Of a DNA stretch of 64,000 nt, positions 42,562-51,310 are shown piece by piece. The translations under genes and the position numbers were made by a program. The notes under the pieces were generated by a model, which did not search any database, was not told where the DNA came from, and saw only the letters and a list, made by a program, of their open reading frames with translations. Source of the DNA: Acidimicrobilacustris europaeus (GTDB lineage Bacteria; Actinomycetota; Acidimicrobiia; Acidimicrobiales; Acidimicrobilacustridaceae); contig OZ239146.1 in the NCBI GenBank assembly GCA_965194515.1, forward strand, positions 434,001 through 498,000, given 5' to 3'. Numbering within the stretch: the first letter of the stretch is position 1; every line of letters starts with the position of its first letter.

Positions 42562-44169
42562 ATGCGAGCAGATGAGAACTGGGGAACTATCGGCCGGCTG
42601 ATTTTGGCGTCGGGGGACCGCTTCCCGGATGTCGAGGCATTGGTCGATGGCGAGCTCCGGCTGACGTTCCCGGCGTTGCGGGATCGCATCATCGATTCGG
42701 CCCGGGCCCATATTGCCGCTGGGGTCGAGAAGGGCGACAAGGTCGCCATCTGGGCGCCGAATATTGCCGAGTGGATCATCTCGGGCCTTGGTGCCGTGAT
42801 GGCCGGTGCGGTGTTGGTGCCGTTGAACACCCGTTATAAGGGAATGGAAGCCGCCGACATCATTCGTCGTTCGGGCGCCAAGGTGCTCTTGTGCGTCAAC
42901 GGTTTCCTCGGCAACGACTACGTCGGCATGCTGGCTGGCACCGGCATTGAAGAGAACTGTCGCATCGTCGTGATTAAGGGCGACGCTCCCGAAGGCACGA
43001 CCTCTTGGCAGGACTACCTCAATGCTGGTGCTGGCGTTCCGGTTGAGTCTGTCGATGCTCGCGTGAACGAAACCAGCCCCGATGATCTGTGCGACCTCGT
43101 GTTCACGTCAGGAACCACGGGTAAGCCCAAGGGAGTGATGGTCACCCATGCGCAAACGCTGCGTGTGTTCGAAGTGTGGGCTGACGTCGTTGGTCTTGCT
43201 GAAGGCGATCGCTATCTGATCGTCAATCCGTTCTTCCACACCTTTGGTTATAAGTCCGGCATCATCGCCAGTTTCCTCAAGGGCGCAACGATGATTCCCG
43301 AGCCCGTATTCGATGTGCAGAAAGTGCTGACCCGCATTGCCGCTGAAAAGGTGTCGATGCTTCCTGGCCCGCCCACATTGTTCCTTTCGATTCTTAACGA
43401 CCCGAACCGAGACTCGTTCGATCTTTCTTCGCTCCGTGTTGCCGTGACCGGCGCTGCGGCAATTCCGGTGTCGATGATCGAGCGCATGCGTGACGAGCTC
43501 ACATTCAAAAACATCATCACTGCCTACGGTCTGACCGAAGCAACCGGCACCGTCACGATGTGCCGTCCTGAAGACGATCCGGAAACGATTGCGCTTACGT
43601 CGGGTCGGGCAATTCCCGACACCGAAGTTCGCATCGTTGACGAGAACAACAACGAACTTCCGCGTGGCGAAGCCGGTGAAATCGTCTGCCGCGGCTACAA
43701 CGTCATGCTCGGTTATCTCGATAATCCGGAAGCCACCGCTGAAACCATTGATGCCGATGGTTGGCTGCATACCGGCGATGTCGGAATCATGGATGACCGT
43801 GGTTATGTGCGCATCACCGATCGCACCAAGGACATGTTCATCGTCGGCGGCTTCAACGCCTATCCGGCCGAGATCGAAAACCTGATGATGTCCTATGAAG
43901 GCATCGCTCAGGTCGCAGTTGTTGGTGTGCCCGACGAGCGTATGGGCGAAGTTGGTATGGCCTTTGTGGTTCCTCGAGATGGCGTCACGATCGACGTTGC
44001 CGCTCTAAGCGCATGGGCCCGTGAAGCGATGGCGAACTTCAAGGTGCCCCGTCATTTCCGCATTGTTGAGGTGCTGCCCACGAACGCCAGTGGCAAGGTC
44101 GTGAAAGTAGAACTTCGTGAAATGGGTCGCGCCGAAATGGCAAAGCTCGAATCGGGTAGCGGGGCCTGA
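42562..44169 (+). CDS. fadD3: FadD3-like HIP-CoA synthetase
   Basis: The 535-residue AMP-forming ligase has the P-loop TSGTTGKPKG near residue 180, NPFFHTFGYKSGIIASFLKGATMIP, LPGPPTLFLSIL, AYGLTEATGTVTMCRPEDD and the C-terminal GGFNAYPAEIE and Lys of NASGKVVK. The wording of these segments follows mycobacterial FadD3 (Rv3561), which activates HIP, the propionate left after steroid rings A/B are removed. This provides the entry reaction for IpdC, IpdAB and FadA6. ATG 42562 is chosen; GTG 42550 is the alternative. First gene of a run with the next ligase, an SDR and TetR. Confidence 0.85.
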   Translation: MRADENWGTIGRLILASGDRFPDVEALVDGELRLTFPALRDRIIDSARAHIAAGVEKGDKVAIWAPNIAEWIISGLGAVMAGAVLVPLNTRYKGMEAADIIRRSGAKVLLCVNGFLGNDYVGMLAGTGIEENCRIVVIKGDAPEGTTSWQDYLNAGAGVPVESVDARVNETSPDDLCDLVFTSGTTGKPKGVMVTHAQTLRVFEVWADVVGLAEGDRYLIVNPFFHTFGYKSGIIASFLKGATMIPEPVFDVQKVLTRIAAEKVSMLPGPPTLFLSILNDPNRDSFDLSSLRVAVTGAAAIPVSMIERMRDELTFKNIITAYGLTEATGTVTMCRPEDDPETIALTSGRAIPDTEVRIVDENNNELPRGEAGEIVCRGYNVMLGYLDNPEATAETIDADGWLHTGDVGIMDDRGYVRITDRTKDMFIVGGFNAYPAEIENLMMSYEGIAQVAVVGVPDERMGEVGMAFVVPRDGVTIDVAALSAWAREAMANFKVPRHFRIVEVLPTNASGKVVKVELREMGRAEMAKLESGSGA

Positions 44170-44174
44170 CGTTC

Positions 44175-45746
44175 GTGCCACTACCCGCCGCCCCCTTCAC
44201 TGACGACTACGCCAATCTGCTCGAACTCTTCGACGCGGTCGTGGTGCAGTGTGGCGATGTTGAAGCGTTCGTTGACGGTAACGGTCCGGCCACTGATCGG
44301 GCCCGCATGACATTTGCGCAATGGGAGCGCGCTGCCGATGGTGTCGCGACGCGGCTGTCGGCAATGGGCGTCGGGCAGGGCGATGTTGTTGGCATTTCTT
44401 TGCCGTCATCGATTGAGTATGCAGTTGCCTATCAAGGTGTCGTGCGAGTGGGCGCAATCGCCAGCGGCATGAACCCAAAGTTGGGGCTGGCCGAGACCGA
44501 ACACATCATCGCCAAGTCATCACCCAAGGTGATCATTACTGACCAACTTGTGGTTGATGCATCAAAGTTTGATTCTCCCGTTGCGGTGCTGTCCGTTGAT
44601 GAATTACGCGATGCATACGCCGATGAAGCGTTTACTGCGCGGCCGAGAATTGTCGATACCGATCTTCTCGCCATCGTGTGGACTTCAGGGACAACCGGCA
44701 AGCCCAAGGGCGCGATGTTCGATCACGCGTGCTTGCGGGCCATGACTCGCGCTGCTGGGCCACTTTCTGCAGTCGGCGATCGTCGTTTGTCGCCGCTTCC
44801 CTTCGCCCATGTCGGCTACATGACTCGCGTGTGGGATGAACTGATGCACGTCATCACCACCATTATTTGCCCGACGCCGTGGACAGCGGTTGGTGCACTC
44901 AAACTCATTGAAGAGGAACGAGTCACTGTTGGCCAAGGTGTTCCTGCTCAGTGGCAAATGATGTTGGCGCTTCCTGAACTGGCCACAACGGATACCTCGT
45001 CATTGCGAATCGTGTCTTCGGGCGCAGCGCGTATTCCGCCGGAAATGGTCGATGCCATGCGCGATCAATTCAAGTCTCCCGTCGTTGTTCGCTACACGAG
45101 TACTGAAGCGTGCGTTTCGACCGGCACCTCGCTCGACGATCCTGACGTTGTCATTTGCAACACCGTTGGAACACCCGGTGCCGGCGTGGAAATGGAACTG
45201 CGTCTCGAGGATGGTCGCGGCCGAGTCGTTGAACAGACTGACTCCGGCGAGACCGAAGTCGGAACGGTGTGTCTTCGCAGCCGGGCAATGATGCGCGGGT
45301 ACTGGCAAGAACCTGAACTCAGTGCTGATGCAATCGATGCCGACGGTTGGTTGCTCACCGGCGATCTTGGATTCCTTGACGCTCGTGGTGATCTTCACTT
45401 GGCGGGGCGCAGCACTGAGATGTACATCCGTGGCGGCTACAACGTCTACCCGATCGAGGTTGAGAACCACCTTGGTCAGCACGAGCTCGTTGACCGTGTT
45501 GCGGTTACGGGATCGGCCGCACCCGTTCTTGGCGAAATCGGCGTGGCGTTTGTTGTACCCGCCGATGCGGCGAATCCGCCCACACTTGAACAACTGCGGG
45601 CCTGGTGCAATGAGAGATTGGCCTCGTACAAAGCCCCCGACGCGCTGGTTTTACTGAACGAGCTGCCTCTTACGGCAATGTCGAAGATTGATAAACGAGC
45701 GCTAGCCCCCGCCGCAGCTGAAGCCGAAAAGGCGTGGGAACGATGA
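44175..45746 (+). CDS. AMP-forming acyl-CoA synthetase
   Basis: This 523-residue ligase has the P-loop TSGTTGKPKGAMFDHA near residue 170, PFAHVGYMTRVWDELMHV, RIVSSGAARIPPE, YTSTEACVSTG, GRSTEMYIRGGYNVYPIEVE and the catalytic Lys in TAMSKIDKRAL. The GTG start lies 5 nt after the fadD3 stop. It is in the FadD group of unknown chain preference. Two ligases in tandem suggest one for HIP and one for a side chain or another acid of the same pathway. Confidence 0.85.
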   Translation: MPLPAAPFTDDYANLLELFDAVVVQCGDVEAFVDGNGPATDRARMTFAQWERAADGVATRLSAMGVGQGDVVGISLPSSIEYAVAYQGVVRVGAIASGMNPKLGLAETEHIIAKSSPKVIITDQLVVDASKFDSPVAVLSVDELRDAYADEAFTARPRIVDTDLLAIVWTSGTTGKPKGAMFDHACLRAMTRAAGPLSAVGDRRLSPLPFAHVGYMTRVWDELMHVITTIICPTPWTAVGALKLIEEERVTVGQGVPAQWQMMLALPELATTDTSSLRIVSSGAARIPPEMVDAMRDQFKSPVVVRYTSTEACVSTGTSLDDPDVVICNTVGTPGAGVEMELRLEDGRGRVVEQTDSGETEVGTVCLRSRAMMRGYWQEPELSADAIDADGWLLTGDLGFLDARGDLHLAGRSTEMYIRGGYNVYPIEVENHLGQHELVDRVAVTGSAAPVLGEIGVAFVVPADAANPPTLEQLRAWCNERLASYKAPDALVLLNELPLTAMSKIDKRALAPAAAEAEKAWER

Positions 45747-45778
45747 TGTATTTCCAAACTCAGAAGGAGAATTAGGTA

Positions 45779-46678
45779 ATGGGTATTTGTGACGGACGTG
45801 TCGTCATCATCACCGGTGCTGGTCGTGGCCTTGGCCGCGAGCATGCACTGGCATTTGCCGCTGAAGGCGCAAAGGTTGTGGTGAACGACGTCGGTGCATC
45901 GCTACAGGGCGACGGCAATGACATGAGCCCAGCGCAGGAAGTTGTCGATCTCATTCGCGCCAATGGTGGCGAGGCCATCACAAATGGCGATGACATTGCC
46001 GATTGGGACGGCGCTGGCCGCCTTGTGCAGAGCGCCATCGACACGTTCGGTGGTCTCGACACCGTTGTGACCAATGCAGGCATCGTGCGCGATCGCATGT
46101 TCGTCAACATGAGCGTCGACGAGTGGGACGCAGTCATTCGTGTGCATCTTCGTGGCACGTTCTGCCCGGTCAAGCACGCCGTCGACTACTGGCGTGCTGA
46201 ATCAAAGGCTGGCCGTCCTCGTGAGGGTCGCGTTGTGACCACGTCGTCAGGCGCAGGCCTGCATGGTTCGATTGCTCAGACGAACTACTCGGCAGCCAAG
46301 GCTGGTATCGCAACGTTCACCATCAATATCGCTGCCGAACTCGGTCGTATTGGCGTGAATGCGAACTCGATTGCACCTTCGGCGCGTAGTCGTATGACTG
46401 AAGAGGCCTTTGCCGAAATGATGGCCAAGCCCGATACCGGTTTCGACGCCATGGACCCGGCCAACATCAGCCCGCTTGTGGTGTGGCTTGGCAGCGGCGA
46501 TTGCAACGTGTCTGGTCGCATCTTTGAGTGTGCCGGTGGCCTCATCAGCCTTGCTGATGGTTGGCAGATCGGCGCCGAGTTCGACAAGGGCGCCAAGTGG
46601 GATCCCGCCGAGATCGGTTCGGTTGTTGACGATCTTGTGAAGGCTGCCCCTGCACCGTTCCCGGTTCACGGAACCTGA
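45779..46678 (+). CDS. SDR of the 17-beta-HSD4/steroid-catabolic type
   Basis: The 299-residue enzyme has MGICDGRVVIITGAGRGLGREHALAFAAEGAKVVVNDVG, TNAGIVRDRMFVNMSVDEWDAVIRVHLRGTF, Ser in TTSSGAG, YSAAK with the catalytic Tyr and Lys, and a long C-terminal part (PLVVWLGSGDCNVSGRIFECAGG). The wording resembles SDRs of the mycobacterial cholesterol region such as Rv3548c, and IpdF is a related option. It probably oxidises a hydroxyl on a ring C/D CoA ester. AAGGAGAA lies 8-10 nt before the ATG. It sits 32 nt after the ligase stop. Confidence 0.85.
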   Translation: MGICDGRVVIITGAGRGLGREHALAFAAEGAKVVVNDVGASLQGDGNDMSPAQEVVDLIRANGGEAITNGDDIADWDGAGRLVQSAIDTFGGLDTVVTNAGIVRDRMFVNMSVDEWDAVIRVHLRGTFCPVKHAVDYWRAESKAGRPREGRVVTTSSGAGLHGSIAQTNYSAAKAGIATFTINIAAELGRIGVNANSIAPSARSRMTEEAFAEMMAKPDTGFDAMDPANISPLVVWLGSGDCNVSGRIFECAGGLISLADGWQIGAEFDKGAKWDPAEIGSVVDDLVKAAPAPFPVHGT

Positions 46679-46694
46679 TCGGCAATCGACGCCA

Positions 46695-47333
46695 ATGAGC
46701 GACACCACCGCTACTGACGGACGAGTAATTGGGGAGCGGGCGCTGCAAACGCGCCGCCGCATCCTCGAAGCAACTGCCGCGCTGCTGCGCGAACAGGGCG
46801 CGCTCGACGTCAAGGCAATGGACGTTGCTCGTGAAGTCGGAACCTCGCCGGCGACCTTCTACCAATACTTTGCCGATGTTGAAGATGCGATCTTCGCGTT
46901 GGCGCTTGAGTTGCCAGAGAAGGTTGCGCCCATTCAGATGCAGTTCGAAAGCGATTGGTCGGGGCCTCTGGGCCTCGACCTTGCTCGCCAAGCAGTGTCT
47001 GATTACACCGACTTTTGGGATGAGAACGCTGCGGTCCTGCGGGTGCTGTTACTTCGTGCCGATGAGCGCGATGAGCGCTTTCGTCAGGTTCGACGCGACT
47101 ACAACGCACCATTCATGACCGCGATGGTCGCCAAGGTACGCATCGCCCAAGATTCAAGAAAAATTGCTGAGGCAATCGATGCTGAAGCAACCGCAGGCGC
47201 AATGCTTGCGGCACTCGATCGTCTTCCCAATTATCGAGAAGGTTTCGAAAAGCGCGGCACAAGTCGCGAGGCAATGATCGAAACCGTTGCTCGTCTACTG
47301 CATTCCTCACTGACCGGAGAACCGTTGTCATGA
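46695..47333 (+). CDS. TetR-family transcriptional regulator
   Basis: The 212-residue protein has an HTH (DVKAMDVAREVGTSPATFYQYFADVEDAIFALALEL, about residues 37-72) after the usual RRRILEATAALLREQG helix. The C-terminal ligand domain is helical. It is not a close match to KstR or KstR2 as I remember them. As the last regulatory gene of the fadD3 run it could bind the palindrome at 42511-42527. Its stop overlaps the next ATG (ATGA). Confidence 0.87.
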   Translation: MSDTTATDGRVIGERALQTRRRILEATAALLREQGALDVKAMDVAREVGTSPATFYQYFADVEDAIFALALELPEKVAPIQMQFESDWSGPLGLDLARQAVSDYTDFWDENAAVLRVLLLRADERDERFRQVRRDYNAPFMTAMVAKVRIAQDSRKIAEAIDAEATAGAMLAALDRLPNYREGFEKRGTSREAMIETVARLLHSSLTGEPLS

Positions 47334-48580
47334 AACTGTTGAAGCGCTGTTTCGCAGTATCCGTCGCGCTCGCAACTCTTACCGCTTTGGGAACGGTGTC
47401 GCCGCCTGCGTCAGCACAGATGTCTCCGGCGATCATCAACCCAACCTGCGCGTTTCCGATCATCGTGAATCAGGAAGACGCCAATGTCGCCTATCCAGAC
47501 ACGAACTCCACGTACTGGGCCATGCCCACCAACTTCTCTCTCGGTGATGTCGTCACGATCACCGGCGAGTTCTCCTACGCCCGCTACATGTCGTTCAACT
47601 CCTACAACGAATCCGGTTCCAGCGTCGGTGGTCTGCGCGACACGGCGATTGTTCCCGATGCGGGCAGCATCAATCCGTTCCTTGACGGTCAGTCACTCAC
47701 GGGTACACCGCGTAACTACACAGTGACTGTGAATGTCACGAATACTCCACAGGTCACCTCGCCGGTTGCCGGTGAAATCGATGCGATTCCTGGCGTTGGT
47801 TGGTTGCTCATTCGTGTGTATGTGCCGTTCGACGCCAACAGTCCAAGCGGCGGCGTTCTTCTGCCGTCGATCACCGTCAATAGCGTCACGAAAACCGGTT
47901 GCACCACGTTTGGTCCTGAACCGGCGATCGTTGCGTTGGCTGCGCTCATCATGGGTCAAGCCATTGCCGACGCGATTCCGCCAGCCGAAGTGCCTGAGTT
48001 CTCGTTCTCAGGCGGCGGTGGTCTCTTCCCGAATGCCGACAATAAGTATGTGTATGCCACAACCTCATGGAAGCCAGGCCGACTCGCCATCGTTCGCGGC
48101 TTGGCGCCGAGCTATCCCGATACGCCCGGCCAACCGCTGTATCCCGAGCAGCAGCTGCGGTACTGGTCGATGTGTACGAACCTGCTCGTAACGCCCGCGC
48201 CTGTCGTTGAATGCGCTCGCGACAACCTCACCGCACTTGATGCGCAGGGTTACTACACCTACGTGATCGGCGCCGATGAAGATCAACCTTCGGCTGCATC
48301 AATCGCTCGTGACAATGCAACCTGGCTGAAGTGGTTTGGCCCCATCGGCGAGGCGCTTCCCGATGAGTTGAAGCCCAACGGAAATCTGATTCTGCGCAAC
48401 ATGCTTCCCAACGCGTCATTCACGAATGCTGTGCAGAACATTCCGATGACGCAATCAAATGCCGCAGCCCGAGCCACGATGGGCGCGTATTACCCCGAGG
48501 CCACCTACTGCGATCGTTCAGTCTTTGAGCGTTACGGTGCCGGTGCGTGCTTCGTGCTTGGCCCGAAGTTCACGGGCTGA
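47330..48580 (+). CDS. Secreted protein of DUF1254/1214-like type ending GPKFTG
   Basis: The 416-residue precursor has a signal peptide (LLKRCFAVSVALATLTALGTVSPPASAQ). The body has YWAMPTNFSLGDVVTITGEFSYARYMSFNSYNESG and DAGSINPF, a strand-rich pattern seen in secreted DUF1254/1214-like proteins. Three later Cys residues may form disulfides. The extreme C terminus reads GPKFTG, the ending also found in the secreted proteins at 31149 and 40720. It is coupled to the TetR gene by an ATGA overlap, so it belongs to the fadD3 run and may be made when the steroid genes are on. Confidence 0.8.
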   Translation: MKLLKRCFAVSVALATLTALGTVSPPASAQMSPAIINPTCAFPIIVNQEDANVAYPDTNSTYWAMPTNFSLGDVVTITGEFSYARYMSFNSYNESGSSVGGLRDTAIVPDAGSINPFLDGQSLTGTPRNYTVTVNVTNTPQVTSPVAGEIDAIPGVGWLLIRVYVPFDANSPSGGVLLPSITVNSVTKTGCTTFGPEPAIVALAALIMGQAIADAIPPAEVPEFSFSGGGGLFPNADNKYVYATTSWKPGRLAIVRGLAPSYPDTPGQPLYPEQQLRYWSMCTNLLVTPAPVVECARDNLTALDAQGYYTYVIGADEDQPSAASIARDNATWLKWFGPIGEALPDELKPNGNLILRNMLPNASFTNAVQNIPMTQSNAAARATMGAYYPEATYCDRSVFERYGAGACFVLGPKFTG

Positions 48581-48592
48581 GCACACAAGCAA

Positions 48593-49450
48593 TTACCAGC
48601 CTCGGTATTCGACGTCGCGACGTTCCTTGAACGCAGCGACACCTTCTTGGAAGTCCTGGGTGTAGGAAGCCATTTCCTGCGCCCATGCTTCATCTTCAAA
48701 CGCGCCGTGACGGTTGGAGTCGAGGCTGCGGTTGAGGAGCCACTTCGACAACATGATGGCGCGTGTGGGCGATTCGGCCAGACGCCCAGCCCATTCGCCA
48801 GCAGCGGTCATGAGTTCGGCCTGCGGAACAACCTTGTTGACGAGACCAACGCGCTCGGCCTCGGCGGCTTTGAGATCGTCACCGAAGAAGATGAGTTCCT
48901 TCGCCTTCTGCATGCCGATGAGGCGGGGGAGCATGTACGCGCCGCCACCGTCGGGGGTAATGCCGCGACGGACGAACACCTCGATGAACTTGGCGTTGTC
49001 GGCGGCGATCACAAGGTCGGAAGCGAATGCGATGTGTGCGCCGATGCCCGCTGCCGTTCCGTTGACTGCGCAGATGACGGGCTTCTCGCAATCCATGATC
49101 GAAGCGATGAGGCGCTGAGCGCCGCGCTTGATGTTTCGGCCAACATCGCCGAGCACCTTGGCAGGAGCATCGGCCGGGCCGGGGTTCACCGGGATGGTGG
49201 AGACGCGAAGGTCGGCGCCGGTGCAGAAGTGACGCTCGCCAGCAGCAGTGATGATGACGCAACGAATGTTGAGGTCGTTCGACGCGCCTTCCATAAGCGA
49301 AATGGTGAGGTTGCGCTGATCAGGGGTGATGGCATTGGCCGCATCGGGGCGATTGAGGGTGAGCGTGGCCACGCCGTTGTCGGAGATCTCGAACAGGATG
49401 TCGGTGCCGAGAATGCCGTTGGGATCGTTTGCGTAGGTCGGTGCTGTCAT
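48593..49450 (-). CDS. Enoyl-CoA hydratase
   Basis: The 285-residue crotonase-fold protein has GVATLTLNRPDAANAIT, GERHFCTGADLR (first oxyanion-hole loop), NGTAAGIGAHIAFASDLVIA and FIEVFVRRGITPDGGGAYMLPRLIG, where the conserved Gly-rich loop and an Asp (TPDGG) sit at the second acid position. It therefore looks catalytically competent. Convergent with the secreted protein gene (12 nt between stops). It takes part in beta-oxidation-type steps in the cytosol; the substrate is unknown. Confidence 0.87.
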   Translation of the reverse strand: MTAPTYANDPNGILGTDILFEISDNGVATLTLNRPDAANAITPDQRNLTISLMEGASNDLNIRCVIITAAGERHFCTGADLRVSTIPVNPGPADAPAKVLGDVGRNIKRGAQRLIASIMDCEKPVICAVNGTAAGIGAHIAFASDLVIAADNAKFIEVFVRRGITPDGGGAYMLPRLIGMQKAKELIFFGDDLKAAEAERVGLVNKVVPQAELMTAAGEWAGRLAESPTRAIMLSKWLLNRSLDSNRHGAFEDEAWAQEMASYTQDFQEGVAAFKERRDVEYRGW

Positions 49451-49507
49451 AAGGAGTTTCTACCATTCCGCACCCTCGCATCCTGCCTGTCCGGTTAGGT
49501 TCGGGCC

Positions 49508-50296
49508 ATGGACTCGCAGAAATTCGACGCATTGTTTGATCTCGCCGGCCGCACCGCCATTGTCACCGGCGGAACTCGGGGTATTGGCCGGGCTATTGCC
49601 GAAGGCCTTATTTGTGCAGGTGCCAATGTCGTGGTCGCGAGCCGGAAGGCCGATGCCTGCGAAGAAACCGAAAAGCATCTGAACGTGTTGGCCGCTGGTG
49701 CAGCCCGGGGTGGCCGAGCACTCGGCGTCCCAACGCATATGGGCGATATCGACGCGCTGAACGGGTTGGTCGGCGCGACGGTGGCCAAGTTCGGCGGCGT
49801 CGACATCATCGTGAACAACGCAGCAACTGGTTTGGCCATGCCGATCGGCGAGTTCACTCCCGAGGCGTGGGACAAACAGTTCGAGGTGAATCTGCGCGGC
49901 CCGATGTTCCTGATTCAAGCGGCGCTTCCGTATCTCGAACAAAGTGAACACGCGTCAGTCATCAATGTGATTAGTGCCGGCGCGTTCCTGGCTGGTCCGC
50001 AGGTGTCGATGTACGCAGCAGCCAAAGCTGCGCTTATGTCGTTCACTCGTTCGTTCGCCAGTGGTTTGGCCAAGAAGAACATTCGCGTCAATGCGCTTGC
50101 TCCCGGCACCGTCGACACCGACATGGTTCGAGCCAACTCTCCCGAAGCTCAGGCCTCGATGGCGGCGGCCTCGCCGATGAAGCGCGCGGCTCATGCCGAC
50201 GAAATGGTGGGTCCGGCGTTGTTGCTGGCCTCCGATGCTGGCAGCTTCATCACCGGTCAGGTCATCCTCGCCGACGGCGGCATGGTTCCGCACTGA
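49508..50296 (+). CDS. Short-chain dehydrogenase/reductase
   Basis: The 262-residue enzyme has the NAD(P)-binding motif VTGGTRGIGRAIAEG, an Arg after VVAS (VVASRKADAC) that favours NADP, VNNAATG, Ser in NVISAGAF, the Tyr and Lys in MYAAAKAAL, and ADGGMVPH at the end. TAGGTT (49496-49501) lies 6 nt before the ATG, so a leaderless transcript is expected. Together with the SDRs at 38184, 45779 and 52470 it adds to the oxidoreductase set of the region. Confidence 0.87.
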   Translation: MDSQKFDALFDLAGRTAIVTGGTRGIGRAIAEGLICAGANVVVASRKADACEETEKHLNVLAAGAARGGRALGVPTHMGDIDALNGLVGATVAKFGGVDIIVNNAATGLAMPIGEFTPEAWDKQFEVNLRGPMFLIQAALPYLEQSEHASVINVISAGAFLAGPQVSMYAAAKAALMSFTRSFASGLAKKNIRVNALAPGTVDTDMVRANSPEAQASMAAASPMKRAAHADEMVGPALLLASDAGSFITGQVILADGGMVPH

Positions 50297-50310
50297 TCTA
50301 GGGTTTGCTC

Positions 50311-50541
50311 ATGCCGCTGTATGACTACAAGTGCCCCGAGTGCGACACCACCTTTGAAGCTCGTCGCTCAATGGCCGAAGCGTCAGACCCCGTTGATTGT
50401 CCAAATGGGCACGCCGGGTCGCGTCGTCTGCTGAGCGTGTTTGCAACGGTTGGTGGTTCATCGAGTTCGTCAGCGCCTGCGCCCGCACCGATGCCGCGTG
50501 CTGGTGGTCACGGTTGTGGCGGCGGGATGTGCGGCTGTTAG
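50311..50541 (+). CDS. FmdB-like zinc-ribbon protein
   Basis: The 76-residue protein begins MPLYDYKCPECDTTFE and has CPNGH about 23 residues later, giving the C-x2-C plus C zinc ribbon of the FmdB family. The C terminus is Gly/Cys-rich (GHGCGGGMCGC). TAGGGT (50299-50304) lies 6 nt before ATG 50311, so I drop the two codons upstream. Probably a small regulatory or metal-binding protein; its role is not known. Confidence 0.85.
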   Translation: MPLYDYKCPECDTTFEARRSMAEASDPVDCPNGHAGSRRLLSVFATVGGSSSSSAPAPAPMPRAGGHGCGGGMCGC

Positions 50542-50557
50542 TTCCGGCCGCGGCGCG

Positions 50558-51310
50558 TTACACGTCGCGTTCGTAGATCCAATCGCCTTCGCCCATGAGC
50601 AAGCGATTTCGCGCGCCTGGCACAGATGCATCGCCAACCGCATAACCCGCATCACCCGCGTACAACGCGATGTTGTAGCCGTCTTTGCGAGTGAACTTCG
50701 TGACAAAGAATTCCGGTGAGTTGTCGCGGTAATGCGCGAGAGCCTCGGTCGCCGTTGCAAATGGTGCGAGCAACGCAAGGGTGATGAACGTGGGCGGAAT
50801 GAGTTCGATCTGGCCTTCGTTGCGCTGGCGCATTGCATCGGCTGGGCGCATCCATGCGAGCTCGTGAATCTCGCCACCGTCGGCAGTGAGCGTTTCGGTA
50901 GGTGCAGGGCCCATGAAGAAATAGGTCGAGAAACGCTTGGGTGCTTCGAGCGGGGGAGTCCAGTGCGACATGAACACGAGATCGTCAGCGTTGATGAGTG
51001 CGTCGGCTTCTTCGGCCGCTTCGCGCACGCATGCTCGACGGGCAACATCGAGAAATTCTTCGTGCGATTCATCGAAATGTTCGCCAGCGAATTCGGGGCC
51101 GTGGTCTTCGGCGTCGATGCGTCCGCCGGGGAACACCCACGCGCCGCCGGCGAAATAGATCTTGGAATTGCGTCGGGCAAGAAGAACTTCGGTTCCCTCT
51201 GTGCTGTCGGCGGCGTCACGAATGAGAACAACAGTGGCGGCAGCGATGGCAACTTGTTCAACCTCGGGCTTTGTCCAGTCCTCTGGTCGATTGCTTTTTG
51301 CTTCGTCCAT
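50558..51310 (-). CDS. Nudix hydrolase (NUDT19-like, long insertion)
   Basis: The 250-residue protein has GGAWVFPGGRIDAED at the start of the Nudix box and ACVREAAEEADAL for its second half. The two are separated by about 25 extra residues (HGPEFAGEHFDESHEEFLDVARR), like the split box of NUDT19/RP2-type CoA diphosphatases. R-E-x2-E-E metal ligands are present. A CoA or acyl-CoA diphosphatase role fits the many CoA ester genes nearby but is inferred. Its ATG overlaps the stop of the upstream MBL-fold gene (TAATG). Confidence 0.85.
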   Translation of the reverse strand: MDEAKSNRPEDWTKPEVEQVAIAAATVVLIRDAADSTEGTEVLLARRNSKIYFAGGAWVFPGGRIDAEDHGPEFAGEHFDESHEEFLDVARRACVREAAEEADALINADDLVFMSHWTPPLEAPKRFSTYFFMGPAPTETLTADGGEIHELAWMRPADAMRQRNEGQIELIPPTFITLALLAPFATATEALAHYRDNSPEFFVTKFTRKDGYNIALYAGDAGYAVGDASVPGARNRLLMGEGDWIYERDV

